The notes under the pieces were generated by a model that was not told the DNA's origin, did not search any database, and worked only from the letters and a program-made list of their open reading frames with translations. DNA of 64,000 nt, from the NCBI GenBank assembly GCA_947258975.1, contig CAMYKK010000001.1, forward strand, positions 1-64,000. The letters are read 5' to 3'. Position 1 is the stretch's first letter. Each line of letters starts with the position of its first letter. The position numbers and the translations under genes are program-made. Below, piece by piece: positions 27,304 to 36,391 of the stretch. The DNA comes from an uncultured Gammaproteobacteria bacterium (lineage in GTDB: Bacteria > Pseudomonadota > Gammaproteobacteria > Arenicellales > JAANXG01).

Positions 27304-28446
27304 TCAACGACGTTTTTTGGGCAGCAGCACAAACAAACGGCCGGGTTGTTTCATCAGGCCCGCCATGCGTTCGGCGGTGACGCCGCGGCCCCAAAACAGA
27401 TCAGCACGCACCGGGCCTTTGATGGCACCACCGGTGTCTTGGGCCAGCACCAGGCGCCGGTAGGGCTCTGAGTCTGTGCCCGGCCGGGTGGTATCGAGCC
27501 ACACCGGAACCCCGAGAGGAATTACTCTGCGATCCACTGCCAGACTGCGCTGGGCGGTGAGCGGCACGTTCAAAGAACCAACCGGACCCTCCGGTCGCGT
27601 CGGTCGCAGGGCGAAAAACACGTAGCTGGGATTACGATGAAATAATTCCTCGGCGCGGTGCGAGTGATTGCGCAACCAATCGCGTATGGAAAACATATCG
27701 ACATCCGCGCTCGCGAGCTCTCCCATCGCGATCAACTCGCGGCCGATGGAGCGGTAAGGATGTCCGTTCTGATCCGCGTATCCCACGGCGACGACACGGC
27801 CGTCGGGAAGCGCCACCCGCCCCGATCCTTGGATGTGCAGGAAAAACAGTGCCGCCGGATCATCCACCCACAGCAATTCTTGTCCCGCCAGCAGGTCCTG
27901 CTCAGTGTCGATCTGCTGACGGTTGTAGTACGGAACGACCCTATTCCCAATAAGCTTGCCACGGACGCGCTTGTCCTTGAGTTCCGGAAACAACTCCGCC
28001 AGGTCTACGATCAGCAGATCCTTGGGACGAGCGTAGATCGGATAGCGAAATTGTTTCGAGGGCTTGAAGCGGCCTCGTAGCAGGGGTTCGTAGTACCCGG
28101 TGATCAGTCCCTGGCTGCGCCAACCGGCGCCGCGCACCTTGTGAGGAGTAAACCAGTTTTCAAAAAATTCGCGTACCTGGGCGTCGTCCGGATCGGACAG
28201 ATCCTTTGCCGCGCTGCATATTTGTTCCCAGGATCGCTCTTGGCGCGCCAATTTCTCGCAGCTGCGGAGCAGTGCCGGCCAGCTTTCAGCGTGGCGGTCT
28301 TGATCCCATGCAGGCAAGTTGCGCCACGCCACCGTGCCGGTGATGCCGGGAGGCGGCGCCAACCATGCGCAACCGTTCAACACCATGGTTGCAATCATGA
28401 GGCTGCATAGGGTGGTCCTGGGTGGCCGTAAGGGCACGATGGGCAT
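27304..28446 (-). CDS. mltA: Membrane-bound lytic murein transglycosylase A
   Basis: GLITGYYEPLLRG, LAQDTGGAIKGPVRADLFWGRG (3D domain), lipobox-like LNGC; ORF track start 28530. Confidence 0.9.
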   Translation of the reverse strand: MPIVPLRPPRTTLCSLMIATMVLNGCAWLAPPPGITGTVAWRNLPAWDQDRHAESWPALLRSCEKLARQERSWEQICSAAKDLSDPDDAQVREFFENWFTPHKVRGAGWRSQGLITGYYEPLLRGRFKPSKQFRYPIYARPKDLLIVDLAELFPELKDKRVRGKLIGNRVVPYYNRQQIDTEQDLLAGQELLWVDDPAALFFLHIQGSGRVALPDGRVVAVGYADQNGHPYRSIGRELIAMGELASADVDMFSIRDWLRNHSHRAEELFHRNPSYVFFALRPTRPEGPVGSLNVPLTAQRSLAVDRRVIPLGVPVWLDTTRPGTDSEPYRRLVLAQDTGGAIKGPVRADLFWGRGVTAERMAGLMKQPGRLFVLLPKKRR

Positions 28447-28517
28447 GTTCGGCACGTCGTTGTTTGCGAAACGCCGAATTGTATACGAAGATTGGCCCCA
28501 CGAGCAGGTAAGGAGAG

Positions 28518-28730
28518 ATGATGGAGACACGAGTTGCAGGCACCGACACTTACGTTGCCACTGAAGATCTGATGATGGCAGTCAATGCCGCCGTCAATTT
28601 AACCCGGCCGCTGCCGGTCAAAGGCGAGCCGGTTATTAGCGGCTTATCCTTATGCGGTATGGCTGAATCCCGCCGCCGCATCCAACTGGCCCTTCACCCA
28701 ATCGATACAGATGATTCGAGCGTTGCTTAA
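28518..28730 (+). pseudogene. N-terminal fragment of MoxR-family AAA ATPase
   Basis: GTDTYVATEDLMMAVNAAVNLTRPLPVKGEP, resembling the MoxR sequence just before Walker A, then unrelated sequence and stop. Confidence 0.6.
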
Positions 28731-28795
28731 AGACCGTATGTTTCCGCTAACGTTGAAGGGACTCGAAGAGGGGATTGGGGTGTTGAAACGAGGCA

Positions 28796-29962
28796 TCAAT
28801 TGAATAACACGTCGACCTTTGCGACGTGGTCGTCTTGACTCAGTCGGTGACGGATCTCAGCCGCTACCTGTTCCGCCTGATCGAGGCTTTCGAACGATAG
28901 CAGCGGTAACCAGAACTCTGCATGGATCCGGCCATTCAAATAATGAAAAATGATGCGCCTGATTTCATGGGCTTGAGGGATATCCGCCAGCTGATCGAGG
29001 AATTTTTCCTTGAGTTCGTTGCGCAGAGGCAACTTATCCGACAGTTGGTACGACTCATCGTCTTCCGAATCTATATGAATGGTGATATCGCTAATGCCAT
29101 CGAATTCTTGTTTCAATCTGTGTCTCACCGCCTCGCCGATACGATGACCCTCGGAGACACTGACTTTCGGGTCAACGAGCACGTGTCCATCTAGATAAAT
29201 GTTGGCACCCATGAGGCGCGTGCGCACATCATGGGCATCTATGACTCCTTCGGTATTGCGAATAACTGTATTCATGGTCTGAAGACGTTCAGGTTCCACA
29301 CCGGTGTCGATCAACTCTAGTATCCCATTGCGCACCATTCCAATCGCGATGTAGAGAATCATGATCGCCACGGCAACGGCTGCGATCGCGTCCAGATAAA
29401 CCCAACCGATCATGGCGCCGGCGACCCCGATGATCACGATCACCGAGGAAATGGCATCGGTGCGGCTATGCCAGGCGTTGCTGCGCAGCATCTCGGACTG
29501 CAAGCGCTCGGCGACACGTATCGTGTAGTGGTACACCCACTCTTTGCTGATCACTGACAGCACTGCGACGACCAGGGCCCAAGCGCCAGGAACCGATATC
29601 CTCTCGTGGCGCCACAGGTCCTCCAGTGCGTCATAAGCGATGCCGATCGCCACCGCTGACAGCATCAGGCCGAGAACGATTGTGGCAACGGTCTCGATGC
29701 GTTGATGACCGTACGGATGATGCTCATCGGGTCCACGACTGGCATGTTTGGCGGCCCAGATCACCATAAAGTCGGTGGCCAGATCAGACAGTGAATGCAC
29801 CCCATCAGCCACTAATGCCTGGGAGAAGGCCAACTTGCCGACAGTGATCTTGATAACACCTAGCAGCAGATCGATGATCCCGCCAATCACAGTGACGCGG
29901 CGGATATCTTCATAGCGCTCACGGGAGCGCAGAACCTGTTGGGGAGATTGCGATTTGGTCAT
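28796..29962 (-). CDS. Cation diffusion facilitator (CDF) family transporter
   Basis: LVADGVHSLSDLATDFMVIWAAKHASRGPDEHHPYGHQRIET. Confidence 0.93.
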   Translation of the reverse strand: MTKSQSPQQVLRSRERYEDIRRVTVIGGIIDLLLGVIKITVGKLAFSQALVADGVHSLSDLATDFMVIWAAKHASRGPDEHHPYGHQRIETVATIVLGLMLSAVAIGIAYDALEDLWRHERISVPGAWALVVAVLSVISKEWVYHYTIRVAERLQSEMLRSNAWHSRTDAISSVIVIIGVAGAMIGWVYLDAIAAVAVAIMILYIAIGMVRNGILELIDTGVEPERLQTMNTVIRNTEGVIDAHDVRTRLMGANIYLDGHVLVDPKVSVSEGHRIGEAVRHRLKQEFDGISDITIHIDSEDDESYQLSDKLPLRNELKEKFLDQLADIPQAHEIRRIIFHYLNGRIHAEFWLPLLSFESLDQAEQVAAEIRHRLSQDDHVAKVDVLFN

Positions 29963-29977
29963 GCCGCCACGCTTTGC

Positions 29978-30577
29978 TCAGGGTCCCCGATTCTTCAGGG
30001 CATGATAATGGATCGCCAGCCATTGTAGCGCGATGAGTGTGATAGCGTTCTTGATCGCGCCGTGATCAGCCATGTTTAGGGCCTTGTCGACAGGTACAAC
30101 ATGTACCTTGATGTCTTCGCCTTCGTGTTCCACGCCATGTACACCGTTGATGCCGTAGCTGTCGGTAAGACCGCAGAACAACTGTACGTTTTCGGTAAGC
30201 GCACCGGGAGTGGTGAAAAACCGTTGCATCGGGATCAACACGTCCATCCGGCACCCGGCCTCCTCCCATGCCTCGCGGCGGGCGACTTGTTCTGCGGTCT
30301 CATTTGGCTCGATAATTCCCGCGACGCATTCCACCAACCATGGATTTTCATGAGCGGCGAATGCACCGGGCCGGAATTGTTCGATCAATACCACTTTGTC
30401 ACGCGGAAAATCAACCGGCAGCACCGCCGCGACATGACCGCGCTCCACGACTTCCCGATCGAGAACATCACTCATGCCGCCCCGGTGAAGACGGTGACGC
30501 AGCCGGTATCGATCAACAGCGACATAGCCTTTGAAGACGGTCTTTTTCTCTACGACTTCGACGTCGTCTTTGTCCAT
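29978..30577 (-). CDS. nudF: NUDIX hydrolase, ADP-ribose pyrophosphatase-like
   Basis: VAGIIEPNETAEQVARREAWEEAGCRM (Nudix box); start 30577 (MDKDDVEV). Confidence 0.88.
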   Translation of the reverse strand: MDKDDVEVVEKKTVFKGYVAVDRYRLRHRLHRGGMSDVLDREVVERGHVAAVLPVDFPRDKVVLIEQFRPGAFAAHENPWLVECVAGIIEPNETAEQVARREAWEEAGCRMDVLIPMQRFFTTPGALTENVQLFCGLTDSYGINGVHGVEHEGEDIKVHVVPVDKALNMADHGAIKNAITLIALQWLAIHYHALKNRGP

Positions 30578-31326
30578 TTTGTCATGCCCGATTGAGTTAA
30601 CGTGGTGGAACTGGGCCAAACACATCGGCGACTGTGGTGCCTGCCGCGGGTTAGACTTTTTCGTTCCATGCGCCGCTGGCCAGGGGCGGGTGCGGTGTCC
30701 GCGACGCCGATGTCCAGCGGACGCATGCGCGAGTCATTTTGTTCGCGCAGCGATGGATACATCCGTTCCGCTGTAACTCCGACGACATCCAGGGTGGCAA
30801 CGTGGTCAGCTGCGACCAGGGAGAACAAGGCGGTTTGCTGCCTAGGTCCTAATCTTCAGTCGCGTGCCGGGCGACAGCCGCGCGGCGCACGTTCTCGGCT
30901 TCGGCCTTTTTCCGGCAACCGAATAGTGGCCAAAGACCGGTCTATGAAATCACTCGACACTCTATCGGCGCCAAGTCGGATGTGCCGCCGGGCGATCCAG
31001 CCGATTCACTTTGGGTATTGTAATAGCTTTGCGGACCTGACTCCAAAGAATTGTCGGCATCCACGAGTCAAGCGTGTCTTCAGCGACGAAACGGCGCCTG
31101 CTCGTCCGGTGGGGATTCGTGCTCGCACAACTGCGTGGCGATCACGGGGACCGCTGCCCGCTGTTCCCGCTCGCCGTGCCGGCCACAGACATATTGATTG
31201 GGGAAATCGGACGGACAGGTGGGACCAGAGCCGGTTGCCGTGGATCTCAGTTTTGTCGATCGGGTTTTTCAGGCCGCGCATCTAAAGGCGGGTATAATCC
31301 CCAGTCACCGAAAGCGGATACAGTAC

Positions 31327-32154
31327 ATGGGTCAAGCCAAATTCGATTATCGCTGCTATCGTGTTCCCGCGACAGGCGCATTCAGTTTAGCGTCTATATA
31401 TCCAGGCGATGACCAAGGTGTGGATGAAGACTATGCCCGAAAGCGTCTCGAGAAAAACTTGGATGACCTGCAAGATTTTCAAGAACGCTTGTATGCCGAG
31501 GGCAAACAATCGCTGTTGCTGGTCCTGCAGGCCATGGACACCGGTGGTAAAGACAGCACGATTCGTAAGATCGCCAACGACCTGAATCCCCAGGGATGTC
31601 AAGTAACCGGATTCAAAGCGCCCAGTCATGAAGAGTTATCCCACGATTTCTTGTGGCGCGTGCATGATCATGCCCCGCCTGCTGGGCACATCGGAATTTT
31701 CAATCGTTCCCATTATGAAGACGTGTTGATCGTTCGCGTCCACGAGTTGGTTTCCACGGCGTTGATCGAAAAGCGTTACCGGCACATCAACAACTTTGAA
31801 CAAATGCTTCACGATCACGGGACACGCGTAATAAAGATTATGTTGCATATCTCGAAGGACTATCAGTTATCAAGATTACGCCGGCGCTTGGAGCGGTCCG
31901 ACAAACATTGGAAATTCAACCCCAGTGATCTGCAGGAAAGAAGCCGCTGGGATAAGTACATGGATGCCTATGAGCTGATGTTGAACCAATGTGCCACCAA
32001 ACATGCGCCTTGGTATGTGATACCCGCCGAGAAGCGGTGGTTCCGCAATGTGGTAATCAGCGAGATATTGATCGATGCTTTGGAGGAAATGAACCCTCAG
32101 TACCCGCCCCCCAAGTTCGATATCAACGAATATCCTCCGGACTCTTTGGTTTAA
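31327..32154 (+). CDS. Polyphosphate kinase 2 family protein
   Basis: LLVLQAMDTGGKDSTIRKI (Walker A), GIFNRSHYEDVLIVRVH; start at MGQAKFDY preferred over 31198. Confidence 0.92.
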   Translation: MGQAKFDYRCYRVPATGAFSLASIYPGDDQGVDEDYARKRLEKNLDDLQDFQERLYAEGKQSLLLVLQAMDTGGKDSTIRKIANDLNPQGCQVTGFKAPSHEELSHDFLWRVHDHAPPAGHIGIFNRSHYEDVLIVRVHELVSTALIEKRYRHINNFEQMLHDHGTRVIKIMLHISKDYQLSRLRRRLERSDKHWKFNPSDLQERSRWDKYMDAYELMLNQCATKHAPWYVIPAEKRWFRNVVISEILIDALEEMNPQYPPPKFDINEYPPDSLV

Positions 32155-32402
32155 TGGACTCGGTGTGGATAAGAAACGCCTGCAAAGGCGGCGCCGCGAC
32201 ACGATGATATATATCTCCGTATACTAAATGGCGGTTATGAGATCATGTGTGCCCGCGAACTAGGGGATCCATTTCGGCGCGATGATTGTCAATATCCTCT
32301 CGATACCTGGATAAGCATAAAGCGTGCGTAGGGACGCGCATTATGTGCCTGATTTATGGCGGGGGTGCGATCAATGCCGACAACGCAACAGTGGACTGAA
32401 GC

Positions 32403-33548
32403 ATGACCGAAACAAAGCAGAAAGCGGAAATCAAACGAGGCCTTAAGGGCGTATATTTTGAGCGCTCGGCTACAAGTTTTATTGATGGCCGGGCCGGTGA
32501 GCTTCGATATCGAGGTTATTCAATTCACGATCTCGCCGAGCATTCGACGTTCGAGGAGACCGCGTATCTGTTGCTATACGGCGAATTGCCGACGCGCGGT
32601 GCTCTCGATGCCTTTGATCAAGAATTGAGAGATGCGAGGCGGTTGCCTGACCCAGTGTTAGAGATCATTCACTTGGTCCGCGATGCTCATCCAATGGATG
32701 TATTGCGCACCGCAGTGTCCGCGTTGTCGGCGTATGATCCCGAGGTGGCGGACAATTCCAAGGAAGCGACCCTGCGCAAGGGAATACGTCTTACCTCCCA
32801 GGTGCCGATAATTGTGTGCGCGCATAATCGAATTCGCAACGACTTACAGCCGGTGGCACCCAGTCCCTCGTTGGGGCATGCCGCGAATTTTGTATATATG
32901 TTAAAAGGGGAGCCCCCCAGCGTTGATGCGGCACAATTGATGGATACCGACATGATCCTGCATGCGGAACACGGATCCAATGCATCATCGTTTACCGCGC
33001 GAGTGGTGACGGGGACGGAAGCTAATTTGCACGCGGCCGTTACTGCTGCGGTGGCCGCGCTGTCCGGGCCGGCTCATGGTGGCGCCGCGGAAAACGTGAT
33101 GAAGATGGCCCTGGAGGTCGGTGATCCGTCCCGTGCCGCTGATTATGTAAAGCGTAAGCGGCAAAACCGCGAACCAGTTATGGGTTTCGGCCATCGAGTG
33201 TACCGCGCGGAAGATCCCCGGGCACGACATATGCGCGACGGAGTCCAAAAGTTGTCCGCAGAAATGGGGCAGCCGCAGTGGTACGAAATCTTACAGGCGT
33301 TGGTGGATGCGATGCGGCCGTATGCGCGTCACGGGGTGAATGTAAACGTGGATTTCTACGCGGGGGTGGTCTACTACCTGCACGGTATACCGGAAGATCT
33401 TTTCGTACCGATCTTTGCGGTGGGCCGGGTGCCGGGTTGGACGGTGCAAGTCATGGAACAACGGGAGAACAACATCTTGATTCGACCGCTGACCTATTAC
33501 AGCGGGCCCGAACCGCGCGACTATGTCCCACTGGAAGAGAGGGATTAG
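32403..33548 (+). CDS. Citrate synthase family protein (citrate or 2-methylcitrate synthase)
   Basis: LKGVYFERSATSFIDGRAGELRYRGYSIHDLAE, HGGAAENVMKM, MGFGHRVYRAEDPRA. Confidence 0.9.
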   Translation: MTETKQKAEIKRGLKGVYFERSATSFIDGRAGELRYRGYSIHDLAEHSTFEETAYLLLYGELPTRGALDAFDQELRDARRLPDPVLEIIHLVRDAHPMDVLRTAVSALSAYDPEVADNSKEATLRKGIRLTSQVPIIVCAHNRIRNDLQPVAPSPSLGHAANFVYMLKGEPPSVDAAQLMDTDMILHAEHGSNASSFTARVVTGTEANLHAAVTAAVAALSGPAHGGAAENVMKMALEVGDPSRAADYVKRKRQNREPVMGFGHRVYRAEDPRARHMRDGVQKLSAEMGQPQWYEILQALVDAMRPYARHGVNVNVDFYAGVVYYLHGIPEDLFVPIFAVGRVPGWTVQVMEQRENNILIRPLTYYSGPEPRDYVPLEERD

Positions 33549-33638
33549 TTTGCTTTGGATTGCGGTTCAGTGAATTTAATTTAGCCAGCATATTGCACGG
33601 GAGGTGCCCCGCCCCTATTCACTGCTGTACACGGGGGA

Positions 33639-33682
33639 GAATATAGGGGGGGTCGGAGTCACGGACTCCGACCCCTATATTC
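33639..33682. terminator. Strong 19-bp palindrome GAATATAGGGG(GGG)TCGGAGTC-ACG-GACTCCGACCCCTATATTC; dispersed repeat or bidirectional terminator
   Basis: Direct reading; lies between convergent citrate synthase and pta. Confidence 0.6.
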
Positions 33683-33840
33683 ATTCAGCCACCCGACACT
33701 GCGACTACGCGCAGCATAAGTCCCTTCGCCAGCATCCGGGATCCTATTGACACTTGTTCCCCGCACAGCACGGACGCGTCACTCCCACGGCTATTAAATT
33801 GTCCCGCACGCGCTCCTACCAGTGGCGGTCCGTTAAATTT

Positions 33841-34845
33841 CTACTCGATTCGAGGCGGGGTGGCCAAGGCCAGTATCACTGCCGTGGTTGCGACGATGTC
33901 GTCGGTACTGGCGCCGCGAGAAAGATCACCCAGCGGTTTCGCGAATCCTTGCAGCACGGGACCAATGGCCCGGGCTTTGGCGAGATATTGTGTCAGCTTG
34001 TAGGCGATATTCCCGGAGTTCAGGTCCGGGAATATCAATACGTTCGCGCGCCCGGCGACCCGGCTCTCCGAGCGAAGCTTCTTGGCGGCGACATCGGGAA
34101 TCAACGCGCTGTCCGCCTGAAATTCACCGTCAACAGCCACGTGGGGCGCTCTACGCCTGGCGATGTCGACGGCCCGCCGCACTTTGTTCACCACGGCATG
34201 CTGCGCGCTGCCTTGGGTGGAGAAGGACAAAAACGCTACCCGAGGCGGTTCATCGAGAAGCTTTTCGGCGTTCACCGCTGAGGCGATAGCCACATCGGCG
34301 AGTTGCTCCGCCGTCGGTTCGATATTCACGGCGCAATCGGCGAAGATCAAAGGTTTATTCGGTTGGCCGCGAAATTCCGGTATGACCATCAAGAAGAAAC
34401 TCGAAGGTGTGCGTATATCCGCTGTCAATCCTATACTGAGCATGCCGGCCTCGATGACCCGTGAGGTGGGGTGATTGACACCCGCCACCGCCGTCGCGGC
34501 TTCTCCGCTGCGCACCATCATCGCGGCAAAAAACAAGGGTTTTCGCATCAAGCGTTGAGCGATTTTCAGGCTGGTATTCGAACGTTGCTCGACATAGCGC
34601 TGCGCATATAAATACATACGGTCGTCGTGCCGGGGATCGACGAGTATCATGCCGTCTAAAGATACCTGGTTGCTGTGCGCACACCTTTCAATGCTGCCGG
34701 CATCTCCCAATAGAATTGGTGTGGTGATCTGCCGGTCTAGCAGGCGGCGCGCGGCAGTCAGAATCCGCGGTTCTTCCCCCTCCGGGAATACAACCGCTTG
34801 GTCGTGCGCCGCGGCTTGCCGGATCAGACGCTCAACTAGGTCCAT
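33841..34845 (-). CDS. pta: Phosphate acetyltransferase
   Basis: [76 protein letters not shown]. Confidence 0.92.
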   Translation of the reverse strand: MDLVERLIRQAAAHDQAVVFPEGEEPRILTAARRLLDRQITTPILLGDAGSIERCAHSNQVSLDGMILVDPRHDDRMYLYAQRYVEQRSNTSLKIAQRLMRKPLFFAAMMVRSGEAATAVAGVNHPTSRVIEAGMLSIGLTADIRTPSSFFLMVIPEFRGQPNKPLIFADCAVNIEPTAEQLADVAIASAVNAEKLLDEPPRVAFLSFSTQGSAQHAVVNKVRRAVDIARRRAPHVAVDGEFQADSALIPDVAAKKLRSESRVAGRANVLIFPDLNSGNIAYKLTQYLAKARAIGPVLQGFAKPLGDLSRGASTDDIVATTAVILALATPPRIE

Positions 34846-34895
34846 TTACAGTCGCGCGGATTCGGCGGCTAGCAGATCATCGCTGCGATAAACGG

Positions 34896-36389
34896 TTATT
34901 GATCGATGCCTCCCAGGCACAGGTACTTGATCTCGAGGTATTCTTCGATACCGTACTTGGAACCTTCGCGGCCGACGCCGGATTCTTTTACGCCGCCAAA
35001 GGGCGCAACTTCAGTGGAGATGATGCCTTCATTAATTCCCACTATGCCATATTCCAACGCCTCCGCCACCCGCCAGATGCGACCGATATCGCGGCTGTAG
35101 AAGTAGGCCGCAAGCCCGAACTCGGTATCGTTGGCAATCCGGATCGCGTCGGCCTCATCTTGAAATTTGATCAGCGGGGCCACCGGACCAAAAGTCTCTT
35201 CGTAGTTGATCACCATGTCGTGCGATATGTCGGTCAATACGGTCGGTTCGAAGAACGTGCCACCTATGTCATGACGTTTTCCTCCCACCAGTACGTTTGC
35301 ACCTTTAGCAATCGCATCAGCAATATGGGATTCGACTTTTTCCACTGCGTGCAAGTCTATCAGCGGGCCTTGTTGGACGCCTTCTTGCATACCGTTGCCA
35401 ACCTTGAGCGATGTAACCGCTGCGACCAGCCGGCTGGCGAATTCGTCGTATACCTTGTCCTGTACCAGAATCCGGTTGGCGCAGACACAGGTTTGGCCGG
35501 TGTTTCGATACTTGGAGGCCATCGCGCCTTCCACTGCGGCGTCAAGGTCTGCGTCAGCGAACACAATGAACGGTGCGTTACCACCGAGTTCCATCGAGAT
35601 CTTCTTCACGTTCTCCGCACATTGCGCCATGAGCAGCTTCCCGATCTCCGTGGATCCGGTGAAACTCAATTTTCTGACTTTGGCGTTGCTGGTGAGTTCG
35701 CCGCCGATGTCCCGCGCCGGTCCAGTGAGTATGTTGAACACCCCTGCCGGGATGCCGGCACGATCGGCGAGTTTAGCCAGAGCGAGGGCCGTGAACGGGG
35801 TTTGGCTGGCAGGTTTGACCACCACCGGGCAACCCGCTGCCAGCGCCGGCGCACATTTACGGGTAATCATCGCCGCTGGAAAATTCCATGGAGTGATCGC
35901 GGCGGCAACGCCGACTGATTGCTTGAGAACCAGGATGCGCCGCCCTGGCAGCGGGTGATCGATGGTATCGCCGTATACTCGCTTGGCCTCTTCTGCAAAC
36001 CATTCTACGAATGACGCCGCATAGGCCACTTCGCCCCGCGATTCAGTCAAAGGTTTGCCCTGTTCCAAAGTCATCAACACCGCGAGATCTTCTTGGTTTG
36101 CCATGATCAGATCGAACCATGACCGTAACAAACCGGCACGGTGTTTCCCGGTTTGTATGCGCCACTCACCCCAGGCGGCGTCGGCGGTCTCGATTGCCAG
36201 GCGTGTGTCCTCCCTGCTCATGGACGGGACCGTGCCTATGGGCTTACCGGTGGCGGGATTGGATATGGTGATCGAATCGCCGGTCGACGCGCCAATCCAT
36301 TCGCCGCCAACCAAGCAACGATTTTCGAGTAGTGCAGGATCGGCGAGTTGTACCGGTTGTATGGATGCTGTTTGTGTGACGGTGTTCAT
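34896..36389 (-). CDS. gabD: NAD(P)-dependent succinate-semialdehyde dehydrogenase
   Basis: ITPWNFPAAMITRKCAPALAAGCPVVVKPA, FTGSTEIGK, ELGGNAPFIVF, NTGQTCVCANR. Confidence 0.92.
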   Translation of the reverse strand: MNTVTQTASIQPVQLADPALLENRCLVGGEWIGASTGDSITISNPATGKPIGTVPSMSREDTRLAIETADAAWGEWRIQTGKHRAGLLRSWFDLIMANQEDLAVLMTLEQGKPLTESRGEVAYAASFVEWFAEEAKRVYGDTIDHPLPGRRILVLKQSVGVAAAITPWNFPAAMITRKCAPALAAGCPVVVKPASQTPFTALALAKLADRAGIPAGVFNILTGPARDIGGELTSNAKVRKLSFTGSTEIGKLLMAQCAENVKKISMELGGNAPFIVFADADLDAAVEGAMASKYRNTGQTCVCANRILVQDKVYDEFASRLVAAVTSLKVGNGMQEGVQQGPLIDLHAVEKVESHIADAIAKGANVLVGGKRHDIGGTFFEPTVLTDISHDMVINYEETFGPVAPLIKFQDEADAIRIANDTEFGLAAYFYSRDIGRIWRVAEALEYGIVGINEGIISTEVAPFGGVKESGVGREGSKYGIEEYLEIKYLCLGGIDQ

Positions 36390-36391
36390 GA

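Noticed and set aside
30602-31285. 227-aa plus ORF and overlapping minus ORFs between nudF and PPK2
   Set aside because: Arg/Pro/Ser-rich translations, no motifs in any frame; treated as coding-poor intergenic DNA
34899-35918. 339-aa plus-strand ORF
   Set aside because: Antisense shadow of gabD
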